Below the pieces are notes generated by a model that was given only the letters and a program-made list of their open reading frames with translations, ran no database searches and was not told where the DNA came from. 64,000 nt of DNA from an uncultured Verrucomicrobia subdivision 3 bacterium (lineage in GTDB: Bacteria; Verrucomicrobiota; Verrucomicrobiia; Limisphaerales; UBA8199), in the NCBI GenBank assembly GCA_903913865.1, contig CAIWMU010000097.1:1-64000 (forward strand), written 5' to 3'. The position numbers and the translations under genes are program-made. Every line of letters starts with the position of its first letter. Position 1 is the first letter of the stretch. This document shows, piece by piece, positions 55,010 to 63,060 of the stretch.

Positions 55010-56296
55010 CTATCTCCGGTCCTTGAGGGGAACGTAGCTGTTACAGGTTGGCCCCACATAGACCTGACGAGGCCTGTAAATGCGGGTTGGAGCCTCCATG
55101 ACTTCCTTGTAGTTCGCGATCCAACCAGGCATGCGCCCGATGGCAAAAATGACGGTGAACATCTCAACCGGGATGCCGATGGCACGCATGATGATGCCGC
55201 TGTAGAAGTCCACGTTCGGATAGAGCTTCCTCTCGACAAAATAGGAATCCCTGAGCGCCGCCTCTTCGAGATGCTTCGCAATATCGAGGAGGGGATCAGA
55301 GACATTCAATTTTGCGAGCAGTTCATCACACGTGCGCTTGATGATCGTGGCCCGGGGATCATAGTTCTTGTAAACCCGGTGACCGAAGCCCATGAGGCGC
55401 TTGCCGCTATCCTTGGATTTCGCAGCAGCGATGAACTTGGAGCCATCGTCACCCTCGGCGTGGATGCGCTCAAGCATTTCCAGCACCGCCTGATTCGCTC
55501 CGCCATGGAGCGGACCCCAGAGAGCGCACACGCCAGCGGCCGCACTGGCGAACAGGTTGGCCCGGCTGGATGCCACCATCCGGACTGTGGCGGTGGAACA
55601 ATTCTGCTCGTGATCTGCATGGAGCAGGAAAATCAGGTCCAGAGCCCTTGCCGCCTCAGGCTTGATCTCAAAGTCCCTGTAAGGGAGTGAGTGCATCATG
55701 TGCAGGAGGTTGGCGGTGTACTTGAGGTCAGGCTTCGGATAAATTGTCGGCAACCCGCGCGATTTGCGATAGGCGAACGCCGCGATGGTGCGCACCTGGG
55801 AGAGCAGCCGTGCGGTCTGGACAACAAAGGTATCCTTGCGGTCCGGATCCAGCAATTCCGGGTAAAAACAGCTTGCGGCGTTGATCATGGACGAGAGAAT
55901 CGCCATGGGGTGCGCATGGGTGGGAAACCCCTCGAAATGATGCTTCATCGCCTCATTCAACAGCTCATTCTCCGTCAGGAGGTCTGAAAAGGTTCGAAGC
56001 TCCTTGCTGGTCGGCAGAGTGCCGAAAATCAACAGGTGCGCCACCTCGATGAAAGTCGACTTCTCGGCCAATTCCTCAATCGGAATACCCCGGTAGCGAA
56101 GGATGCCCTTCTCGCCGTCAATAAAGGTGATTTTACTCTTGCAAGACCCTGTGTTCGCATAGCCGTCATCCAGCGTGATGCACCCGGAGTCGTTGCGGAG
56201 GGATGAAATGTCTATTGCCCGTTCCTGTTCCGTTCCTTCAATGATCGGGAGGCGGCAAGTCTTGCCATCAATTATAAGTTCAGCCGTCTTATCCAT
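55010..56296 (-). CDS. gltA: Citrate synthase
   Basis: A 428-residue type II citrate synthase that condenses acetyl-CoA and oxaloacetate. The start at 56296 ([20 protein letters not shown]) gives the same length as E. coli GltA (427). Catalytic and binding residues line up: H229 in [17 protein letters not shown]264 in [11 protein letters not shown]306 in [10 protein letters not shown] and D363 in [10 protein letters not shown]. The open frame runs on upstream to 57196 opposite the amidase gene, but that extension has no family similarity and is rejected. It heads a minus-strand cluster with sucC and sucD. The 261-base gap to the divergent amidase gene must contain both promoters; I cannot pick them with confidence. 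Confidence 0.98.
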   Translation of the reverse strand: MDKTAELIIDGKTCRLPIIEGTEQERAIDISSLRNDSGCITLDDGYANTGSCKSKITFIDGEKGILRYRGIPIEELAEKSTFIEVAHLLIFGTLPTSKELRTFSDLLTENELLNEAMKHHFEGFPTHAHPMAILSSMINAASCFYPELLDPDRKDTFVVQTARLLSQVRTIAAFAYRKSRGLPTIYPKPDLKYTANLLHMMHSLPYRDFEIKPEAARALDLIFLLHADHEQNCSTATVRMVASSRANLFASAAAGVCALWGPLHGGANQAVLEMLERIHAEGDDGSKFIAAAKSKDSGKRLMGFGHRVYKNYDPRATIIKRTCDELLAKLNVSDPLLDIAKHLEEAALRDSYFVERKLYPNVDFYSGIIMRAIGIPVEMFTVIFAIGRMPGWIANYKEVMEAPTRIYRPRQVYVGPTCNSYVPLKDRR

Positions 56297-56557
56297 AAAT
56301 TTAGTTTCTACAAATGTGCGTCTCCAAAAAGCTATGAAAATCTCTGTAGGGAGGCAACAGTAAAACTCCAAAGAGGATGCAGTTTTCCAAAAATCTCGGC
56401 CCGTTGGCCCAAAACATCCGGTCCAAGGGGTTGTGATCGACAGAAATAGCCCCGCGAATGGAAATTGTCTTGAAAAATGCACCTCCCCAGGGTTCAGAGG
56501 CTTCCATGCGATCATCCCGGGCTTGAGTTTGGGGATGAACCTGCAAAGCTGCCCTCG

Positions 56558-57538
56558 ATGAGACAATGTATCGCCATTTTCCTTCTTCTCCTGCTCATGC
56601 GCGGGGGTGGAATGGTGCAGGCTCAGCCAGCCTCCGGCGGGGTGGCTGTGGTGAGGCATCAAGGCCGGGACTTTGTGAAACTGGCTACCTGGGCTTATGC
56701 GAATGGTTATCAGGTTGGCTGGGTAAAGAAGGATGAGTGGCTGGGACTGCGAAAGGATGAAAACCAGGTCACTTTCCGGGTCGATTCCCGGGAAGCCAGG
56801 GTGAATGGGCTTCAAGTATGGCTGCTCTTCCCGCTCACCCTCATCAAGGGGTGTGCCATGATTTCTGTAATCGACACCGAGAACACGCTGCAACCGTTCC
56901 TGAAAAAACCGCTGAAGCAACCAGCGAAAGTCACCACGATATGCCTTGATCCAGGCCATGGCGGCAAGGATCCGGGCCATCGATCCCTTGGATACAATGA
57001 AAAGGCACTCACCCTCCTTCTGGCTCTGGAACTTGGGAAGCAACTGCGCCAGGCCGGATACGCCGTCACTTTCACACGCCGCACAGATGCCTTCGTCGAT
57101 CTTCCTGACCGCCCCAGAATGGCCCGCAAGCAGGGGGCGGACCTCCTCATCAGCCTGCACTTCAATGCGACAGAAAGCTCCCGAAGTCTGGCACAAGGGT
57201 GCGAAGTCTATTGCATGACACCCGCCGGGGCACCCTCAACAAACGCCCAGGGCGAGGGGGCGGATACCGGGGGCTACCCGGGAAACCGCCAGAATAGTGT
57301 CAACCTGCGGACCGCCTACGAGATGCAAAAATCCCTCGTCCGGTCCCTGGGGGTGGCAGACCGTGGGTTGCGCCGTGCCCGCTTCGCCGTTCTGCGGGAT
57401 GCAACCATGCCCGCCGTTTTGATTGAGGCCGGCTTTCTGTCGCATCCGGCTGAAGGCCGGAAAATCCTCTCAGCCTCCTACCGGCAGAAAATCGCGGGAG
57501 GAATCGTGAGGGCAGTGCGGGAATTGGGAAAGAGCTGA
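56558..57538 (+). CDS. N-acetylmuramoyl-L-alanine amidase (Amidase_3), exported
   Basis: A 326-residue peptidoglycan amidase from ATG 56558 ([19 protein letters not shown] signal peptide); the frame extends upstream to 56477 without support. The catalytic domain (about 130-325) has the zinc ligands H in [13 protein letters not shown] in [10 protein letters not shown] and H in [12 protein letters not shown], and the catalytic glutamate in [14 protein letters not shown]. The N-terminal 100 residues ([39 protein letters not shown]) resemble a copper-amine-oxidase-like or AMIN-type beta segment. It should cleave the amide bond between muramic acid and the stem peptide in the periplasm, for cell separation or turnover. 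It converges closely on the beta-CASP gene (7 bases between stops). Confidence 0.95.
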   Translation: MRQCIAIFLLLLLMRGGGMVQAQPASGGVAVVRHQGRDFVKLATWAYANGYQVGWVKKDEWLGLRKDENQVTFRVDSREARVNGLQVWLLFPLTLIKGCAMISVIDTENTLQPFLKKPLKQPAKVTTICLDPGHGGKDPGHRSLGYNEKALTLLLALELGKQLRQAGYAVTFTRRTDAFVDLPDRPRMARKQGADLLISLHFNATESSRSLAQGCEVYCMTPAGAPSTNAQGEGADTGGYPGNRQNSVNLRTAYEMQKSLVRSLGVADRGLRRARFAVLRDATMPAVLIEAGFLSHPAEGRKILSASYRQKIAGGIVRAVRELGKS

Positions 57539-57545
57539 TGCTCAA

Positions 57546-58940
57546 TCATAGCTGGATCTCCTCCCTCAGTTGTGGAAGGTGTGCCTTGATCTTGTGGCGA
57601 TCTTCGATCATCTGGGCCAGAGCGGTTCGTGGTCCATTTTCACCGTGTGTCAGGATGACCCGGGTCCCTTTCTTCGCCATCGGTGCAAACCAGTTCAACA
57701 GGTCCGTCTGGCCTGCATGGGCGCTGAATCCGCCCATCGTGTGCACCTGGGATCGAACAATCACTTTCTCCCCAAAAATCTTCACATCCGGGGCCCCCTG
57801 AACCAACAACCTTCCGAGTGTTCCTTCCGCTTGATATCCAACAATCACGACGTGGTTCTCGGGCTTCCAAAGGTTCTGCTTGAAGTGGTGCAGGATGCGG
57901 CCACCATTGCACATCCCCGAGCCGGCCATAATCAGGCACGGCCCCGACAGTTCGTTGATTTTCTTGGATTCATCGGCTGTGACGGTGTAGTGCAAGGTCT
58001 CCAGATCATGGGTGAGTGATCCTTCCTTGAGGAATTTCACCATGTCCTCGTCAAACAATTCGGAATGAGCCCTATAAATCTTCCAGGCAACGGTCGCCAT
58101 GGGACTATCCATGAAGACAGGGAAAGGCTTCACGATACCCTTCCGGAACGCATATGCCAGCAACATGGTGAGGAGTTGCGCCCGGCCCACGGCAAAGGTC
58201 GGAACCAGAATCTTCCCCTGCCCCGATGAAGCGGATTTAACAAGGGCAAAAAACTCCTCCACAGTATCCTTCAGCGGCCGGTGGTCCCGATCCCCGTAGG
58301 TGCTTTCAAGAACCACAACCTCTGCGTCATTAAACCGCTCATAGTCCTTCAGAATGGGCGCCCCCTTGGGCCCCAGATCGCCCGAAAAGACGATCTTCCG
58401 GGTCCGTCCCCCCTCCTGAACCTGGAACTGGATGCAGGCAGACCCCAGCATGTGACCCGCCTCGATGAACTCCGCCTCAAAGCCGGGGGCGATCGAGATC
58501 AGTTGATGGTAAGGGACAGGTCTGAGCAGTGAGAGGGTGGTCTCCACCTGTTGAAGAGTGTAAAGAGGTTCCATTGGAACGTCCCCGGCCCGCTGCCGCT
58601 TGCGGTTGACCCGTTCAGCATCCGCAGCCTGCAACTTGGCCGAATCCCGCAGGATTAGGCCGGTCATTTCGATGGTTGCAGGGGTGGCAAAAATGGGGCC
58701 GGTATAGCCCGCCTTGCTCAGGAGAGGCAGTCTGCCCGTATGATCCAGATGGGCATGGGTGAGAACGACAGCATCCAGTTTCGATGCGTCACGACCGGAT
58801 GGTGCGCGGTTTTTGGCATCTGCGCCCCTCCCGCCCTGGAAAAGGCCGCAATCAATCAGCACCTTGGACTTGCCCGCTTCCAACAGATACGCAGAGCCGG
58901 TGACTTCGCCACCCGCCGCACCGAACGGAGTGAGGTTCAT
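57546..58940 (-). CDS. Beta-CASP metallo-beta-lactamase-fold protein (predicted RNase)
   Basis: A 464-residue protein with the MBL zinc motif THAHLDHTG (H62, H64, D66, H67) after LIDCGLFQGG, a beta-CASP domain (about 180-370; VVVLESTYGDRDH, VPTFAVGRAQLL, FMDSPMA) and the C-terminal motif SAHAGQTDLL. This is the arrangement of CPSF73-like bacterial proteins, which are exo- and endoribonucleases; homologues such as TTHA0252 of Thermus cleave RNA. It is therefore predicted to process or degrade RNA in the cytoplasm, but a different phosphodiester substrate cannot be excluded. The start at 58940 (MNLTPFGAAGGEVTGSAYLL) matches the family. Confidence 0.92.
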   Translation of the reverse strand: MNLTPFGAAGGEVTGSAYLLEAGKSKVLIDCGLFQGGRGADAKNRAPSGRDASKLDAVVLTHAHLDHTGRLPLLSKAGYTGPIFATPATIEMTGLILRDSAKLQAADAERVNRKRQRAGDVPMEPLYTLQQVETTLSLLRPVPYHQLISIAPGFEAEFIEAGHMLGSACIQFQVQEGGRTRKIVFSGDLGPKGAPILKDYERFNDAEVVVLESTYGDRDHRPLKDTVEEFFALVKSASSGQGKILVPTFAVGRAQLLTMLLAYAFRKGIVKPFPVFMDSPMATVAWKIYRAHSELFDEDMVKFLKEGSLTHDLETLHYTVTADESKKINELSGPCLIMAGSGMCNGGRILHHFKQNLWKPENHVVIVGYQAEGTLGRLLVQGAPDVKIFGEKVIVRSQVHTMGGFSAHAGQTDLLNWFAPMAKKGTRVILTHGENGPRTALAQMIEDRHKIKAHLPQLREEIQL

Positions 58941-59241
58941 ATCCGAATTATAGGGGTATGGTATGAGGACTCAATAGGAGTTTCGAAATAATTATCCCGC
59001 CGGGCGACTTCCTCCATAATTCCAAATACAGATGTTCACCCAACAAACCCCGCCTGTCTTCAGGGATTTGTCACCAAATTGTAACGTTGCAGACACGAGA
59101 CCGTCGCACGCATGAACGATCCTTTCACATCTAATGATAACAAGGCAAACACAGCTCCTGAATCTGGTTCAAGCATACCCTCAGGGTGGAGGCCTTCAGT
59201 CGATGGGTATCCGGACCCGGTGGGAAATGGATGGAGGGAAT

Positions 59242-59667
59242 ATGGACTATCAGGATGGCATCAAACTGCTTGAGCGCATTGATGATTCCATAAGGGTCAC
59301 CTGCTCTACTACTGAGAACGATGGAGGCAACAGCATGCAGGTCACACCATTTTCAGACTCCTGGCTGCGCCTCTTATGTTTCGCCTATGCGAAGGGGATT
59401 TTGGAGAGTCAGGACATTTGCGAGTTGAGTCACGATCATCCTTGGATTCTGGGTTCGTCAGCATCACGCGCGCCCGGGCCGGCAGCCGTCATGCGCTTTC
59501 GGCGTGAAAACAGGGACATGATTGAGAAAGTTCTGGCACACGTGCTGACTGAGGTCGGAGATTCAAAGGCCGAAATCAGCCGCCTTGGCAGGTCAACCAC
59601 TTCCGAAGCAATGGTCCATGCCCGTAACCTCCTGAATGTCGCCCGCCACCTCGATTCTTCCGAGTAG
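59242..59667 (+). CDS. Small protein resembling the N-terminal domain of IS1182/IS5-type transposases
   Basis: A 141-residue protein counted from ATG 59242 (MDYQDGIKLLER), chosen because GGAGG lies seven bases upstream; an in-frame ATG at 59134 adds 36 residues. The middle part, SDSWLRLLCFAYAKGILESQ, then HPWILGSS and VMRFRRENRDMIEKVLAHVL, has the layout of the DUF772-type N-terminal domain of IS1182/IS5-like transposases, which reads roughly YAYSQGI..SR.I, then LAGG..PDH.T..RFRREN. The catalytic DDE part is absent and the reading frame is intact up to the stop. No terminal inverted repeats are visible around it. It is either a domesticated transposase domain used as a DNA-binding protein or a remnant with an intact frame. 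It converges on the GDPD gene with 14 bases between the stops. Confidence 0.7.
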   Translation: MDYQDGIKLLERIDDSIRVTCSTTENDGGNSMQVTPFSDSWLRLLCFAYAKGILESQDICELSHDHPWILGSSASRAPGPAAVMRFRRENRDMIEKVLAHVLTEVGDSKAEISRLGRSTTSEAMVHARNLLNVARHLDSSE

Positions 59668-59681
59668 CCGGTCGGGGGGCT

Positions 59682-61355
59682 TCAGGGCCGCAGCGGCTCA
59701 GGGGGTTGTGGTTTCCGATCCTCGCGCAATTCAATGGCCCGCATGACCCGCAAGGGATGATCGGTTTGGATCAGATCGATGCCCCAATCCATCGCCTTGG
59801 AGTATTCCTTAATTTGCTCGTTTTCATCCAGGGCATCCGAAAAGACTTTGATTCCCCCAGCATGGCACCGGGCGATCAAATCCTTGGAAAGAATCCGCCA
59901 GTCCACATCCACAGCATAAGGTTCCACGGCTGCAAGCAACCCGTCCAGATCCCCCGCCTTCCCCAGGGGGGGCAGCCGCCGAATTCGAGGGTCTATCGCC
60001 TTCAACCGGGCCAGATACTCGGGAGACTGATAAACCACCGTCCGCGCAACGAGATCATGCCGTTTGAGCGCTGCTGCAAGGGCTTCCGGGGGGATTGCCT
60101 TGGCATCCAGATAGAGTTGTTCCCGCGCGCCCACCATTGAGGCAAGGAACTCATCCAGAGAAGGGATGGAAACAGGCGCGAACGGTTTGCCAAATTTGAT
60201 CCCGGCGCTCAGTTTGCGAATCGCCTCCGCCGGCAGCTTGTCCATCGGACCGGATCCGTCCGTCGTCCGATCCAAACGAGAATCGTGCAGCAGGAAAAAG
60301 GTTCCGTCCAGGGAAGCCCTCACGTCGAATTCCACATAGTTAACCCCCAACCGGGCAGCCTTTGTAAAAGCAGGCATCGTGTTCTCAGGAGCATACCGCC
60401 CTGCCCCTCTGTGAAGCGAGATCTCCACAGGTCGCCTGGGTATCCGGCGCCACAACGCATGGGCCATGACCTCCTCAGGGAGATCTGTCTGCAACCAATC
60501 CGCCCCGGCGCTGATAGACCTCTCCCAAACCTCTGGTTTGTCCCATTCGGCCAGAACCTTGGCCTGAACCTTGATACCCGCCTTCTTGAAGGACTCCCGG
60601 ATGGAGGAAGTCAAGTTGGGCGCGTCAATCTCCACTGCGGCCAGCCCATTGGTCAGGGCAAAACCCGGCACATCCATTCCCGGCCGCCACTTGGCCATCA
60701 AAGCGAGTTTGCCTCCCGAAACCTGACGGATGCGCCGCAACTCCTCCACCTCACCATACACAACCACCTGGGTCTCCATCCCGCCCTCCAGAATCTCCCG
60801 GGCCAGTTGTTCGGGATTCACATCCTTGCAATCGAGGTAAAGGTTCAAACGCTTCATGCACACTGCAAGGCAGTCCCCGAGGGAAAGCACCTTCTCTCCG
60901 GCAAAGTGGGGTGCGAAACCGGAGCCGGCATCCAACTGCAACAACTCTGCCAGCGTATGATCCCGCACAGTCCAAGGCTTCCCGGCACCATCCGTAAAAA
61001 CCGCATCGTGGCACAGAACGTGACGGCCATCCCGGGTCAACCGCAGATCCACTTCAGCCCACTCGATCCCGTCCTCAATGCACTGATTCAGGGCCGCCCG
61101 GGTGTTTTCCGGTGCCTGTCCCGATGCCCCTCGATGGGCCATCACCTGGACCGCGCGCGGTGGTTGCACCGGCTCAAAAAATGGAAACCCGGCAGCTCCG
61201 GCAAGACCTGGGCACACCGCCAACCACCCGAGCAGAACCACGGCACAAATGGAAATATCTACACCCCGGGACTGACTCACAGGACGGGACCCGCAGTTGC
61301 CATTCGTTCGCATATAAAAAAAGCGCTGAAGGTTCAGCAGCACCATGGGAATCAT
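59682..61355 (-). CDS. Secreted tandem glycerophosphodiester phosphodiesterase
   Basis: A 557-residue protein with a signal segment (about 30-55; ICAVVLLGWLAVCPGLAGAA) and two complete GDPD domains. The first (about 70-300) has MAHRGASGQAPENT, VDLRLTRDGRHVLCHD and VYGEVEELRRI; the second (about 310-540) has LHRGAGRYAPENTMPAF, EFDVRASLDGTFFLLHD and IQTDHP. Both keep the HR...PENT, E-D and HD residues needed for metal binding and catalysis, so both may be active. It should hydrolyse glycerophosphodiesters, releasing glycerol-3-phosphate, outside the cytoplasm. The start codon overlaps the stop of the ADP-ribosylglycohydrolase-like gene as ATGA (61352-61355), which supports the start at 61355 rather than at 61313. 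Confidence 0.92.
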   Translation of the reverse strand: MIPMVLLNLQRFFYMRTNGNCGSRPVSQSRGVDISICAVVLLGWLAVCPGLAGAAGFPFFEPVQPPRAVQVMAHRGASGQAPENTRAALNQCIEDGIEWAEVDLRLTRDGRHVLCHDAVFTDGAGKPWTVRDHTLAELLQLDAGSGFAPHFAGEKVLSLGDCLAVCMKRLNLYLDCKDVNPEQLAREILEGGMETQVVVYGEVEELRRIRQVSGGKLALMAKWRPGMDVPGFALTNGLAAVEIDAPNLTSSIRESFKKAGIKVQAKVLAEWDKPEVWERSISAGADWLQTDLPEEVMAHALWRRIPRRPVEISLHRGAGRYAPENTMPAFTKAARLGVNYVEFDVRASLDGTFFLLHDSRLDRTTDGSGPMDKLPAEAIRKLSAGIKFGKPFAPVSIPSLDEFLASMVGAREQLYLDAKAIPPEALAAALKRHDLVARTVVYQSPEYLARLKAIDPRIRRLPPLGKAGDLDGLLAAVEPYAVDVDWRILSKDLIARCHAGGIKVFSDALDENEQIKEYSKAMDWGIDLIQTDHPLRVMRAIELREDRKPQPPEPLRP

Positions 61356-62932
61356 CGAGCGGAAGGTTTAGCCTGATAAACCACTGCCCGCGAAATCGCC
61401 ATGCGGCCCCCTTTGGATCTTGGATCCCCCTCTGCCAGCGTCATCAGGCGCAGGGTGTGGTGTCCATTGCGCAACCCATAAACGCGCCAGAGGTCCTTGT
61501 CGGACGTCCGCTCCGGAATCCACGCATCAGCACGCAGGCCCTGCCTCTTCCCATCAATATACACATCAGCCCTGCCCCCTCCCTGGGACAACTGACCGAG
61601 CAGGGCTATTCCTGTTCCATCAAACTCCAACACAGCCTGGCTCCCCGCTCCATAGGCAGCTTTCACCTTGTCGTCGTTGGTCCAGCCGCTGCTCCACTTC
61701 CACGCTGAATTCGTGTAGTGGATGAGCCCCGTGGGAACGCCGAAGTTGCATTGTTCAAGCTTCGGAGCCTGCGGCTTTTGGCGGCGGATAAACAGGTCCT
61801 GGCCGGTGACTTTGCCCCCTTCCCTCTGGATGAGTTTCACCGTTCTCGCCTCGGTGGACTTCACGATGTCGTTGAACGAGTAGTCGGTGAAGGAGAACTT
61901 CATGTCCGCCATCTCCAGAGTCTCCTTCTGATAATGGGGCGGAAGGCGGGAGAATCCGAGAACCGCCCCGATCACCCCACAGGCGCTGGAGGGGTTGCAA
62001 TCCGAATCCTGCCCGCAGCGCGTGGCGATATCCATCGTTCGATCAAAATCCCCACCCCCGTAAAGAAGCCCCATTGCAATGTAGGCCCCGTTTAGTTTGG
62101 CATCGATGTTGAACGGGGAGAGTGCCCCCTCAGGACAGGCATCGTCCTTGTTCCACTTGTCCTCGATGATTTGCCAGGCCTCGCTCCAGCTTCCCGGCCG
62201 CCGCGCAAAGGCATCCAGCAAATCACGGATCAGAGCCGCGTAACTGCTTCGGGCGGGAATGCAGGCCAGTCCGGCCTCAACAATTTTTTGGGGATCCGAC
62301 TCAAAGTAGGCCGCACAATACATCCCGCACACAAACATCCCGCCATACACACCGTCCCCATGATTCATCACATGGCCGACCTTGTCACAAAAGCGGTTCG
62401 AAGATCGGGGCATGCCCGGACACATGATGCCAATGAAATCAGCCTCAATCTGAAAATCAATGTCATCCGCATGGGCATTATAACGGGGGTTACCGGAATC
62501 GGGCGGAAGCAAGCCCCGGCTCAAATTGCGCCGGGCCCCCGCGTTGGCATGCCAGAGGCGGTATTTTGAATCCCGAAATGCCACTGCATAGTCCAGACTG
62601 GTGGCATCCAGCCCCACCGTATCCATAACCCGTGCAAAGGTCATTTCCACATAAAGATCATCCTCGTCTATGGAATTGGTCAACACGGGAGGCTGGATCA
62701 CATCCTCGTTGATCTGGGCAGCCGCCTTGAACTCCGTGGGTCCACCGTAGGCCACCCCGATCATTTGACCGGCCCACGCACCCCGGATTTTGTCCATGAG
62801 CACTTCCCTCGGAATCCGCTCCAACTCAACTGCGCGGGCATGAACCGTCAAACATCCGCCCATGCAAAGCACAACGAACATGCGCCACACCAGATTTCCG
62901 AAAAGAGTTTGATTCCTCAAAAGGCTGAACAT
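61352..62932 (-). CDS. Exported ADP-ribosylglycohydrolase-fold protein with C-terminal beta-domain
   Basis: A 526-residue protein from ATG 62932 (MFSLLRNQTLFGNLVWRMFV), whose signal peptide ends near VHARAVE; the frame extending to 63415 overlaps the next gene and is rejected. The ADP-ribosylglycohydrolase fold (about 45-360) is shown by DKIRGAWAGQMIGVAYGGPT, IDEDDLYVEMTF (88-99) and the metal motif CGQDSDCNPSSACGVIGAVL. About 150 C-terminal residues form a beta-rich, NPCBM-like domain (VLEFDGTGIALLGQL, ADVYIDGKRQGL, LRNGHHTLRLMTL). Exported members of this fold are known in glycan-degrading bacteria, so ADP-ribose may not be the substrate. It is coupled to the tandem GDPD by ATGA and follows a membrane acyltransferase-like gene by 128 bases. 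Confidence 0.88.
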   Translation of the reverse strand: MFSLLRNQTLFGNLVWRMFVVLCMGGCLTVHARAVELERIPREVLMDKIRGAWAGQMIGVAYGGPTEFKAAAQINEDVIQPPVLTNSIDEDDLYVEMTFARVMDTVGLDATSLDYAVAFRDSKYRLWHANAGARRNLSRGLLPPDSGNPRYNAHADDIDFQIEADFIGIMCPGMPRSSNRFCDKVGHVMNHGDGVYGGMFVCGMYCAAYFESDPQKIVEAGLACIPARSSYAALIRDLLDAFARRPGSWSEAWQIIEDKWNKDDACPEGALSPFNIDAKLNGAYIAMGLLYGGGDFDRTMDIATRCGQDSDCNPSSACGVIGAVLGFSRLPPHYQKETLEMADMKFSFTDYSFNDIVKSTEARTVKLIQREGGKVTGQDLFIRRQKPQAPKLEQCNFGVPTGLIHYTNSAWKWSSGWTNDDKVKAAYGAGSQAVLEFDGTGIALLGQLSQGGGRADVYIDGKRQGLRADAWIPERTSDKDLWRVYGLRNGHHTLRLMTLAEGDPRSKGGRMAISRAVVYQAKPSAR

Positions 62933-63060
62933 GCCGCAAATCTGCTTGTCGTTGCCCCTTTTTGCAAGCAGTGATGATTCGGCAAAGATATCCGTCATTC
63001 TCCCCGCCACCAGACAGCCATCCTCTGTGACGGGCTTCCGCCTGAGCCCCCCCAGACCAA

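Noticed and set aside
56297..57196. Upstream extension of the citrate synthase frame to 57196 (728 codons in total)
   Set aside because: The extra 300 codons lie antisense to the amidase gene and have no similarity to citrate synthase; the start at 56296 gives the usual length.
60285..61376. 363-codon plus-strand frame opposite the GDPD gene
   Set aside because: Proline- and arginine-rich shadow; the opposite strand has two complete GDPD domains.
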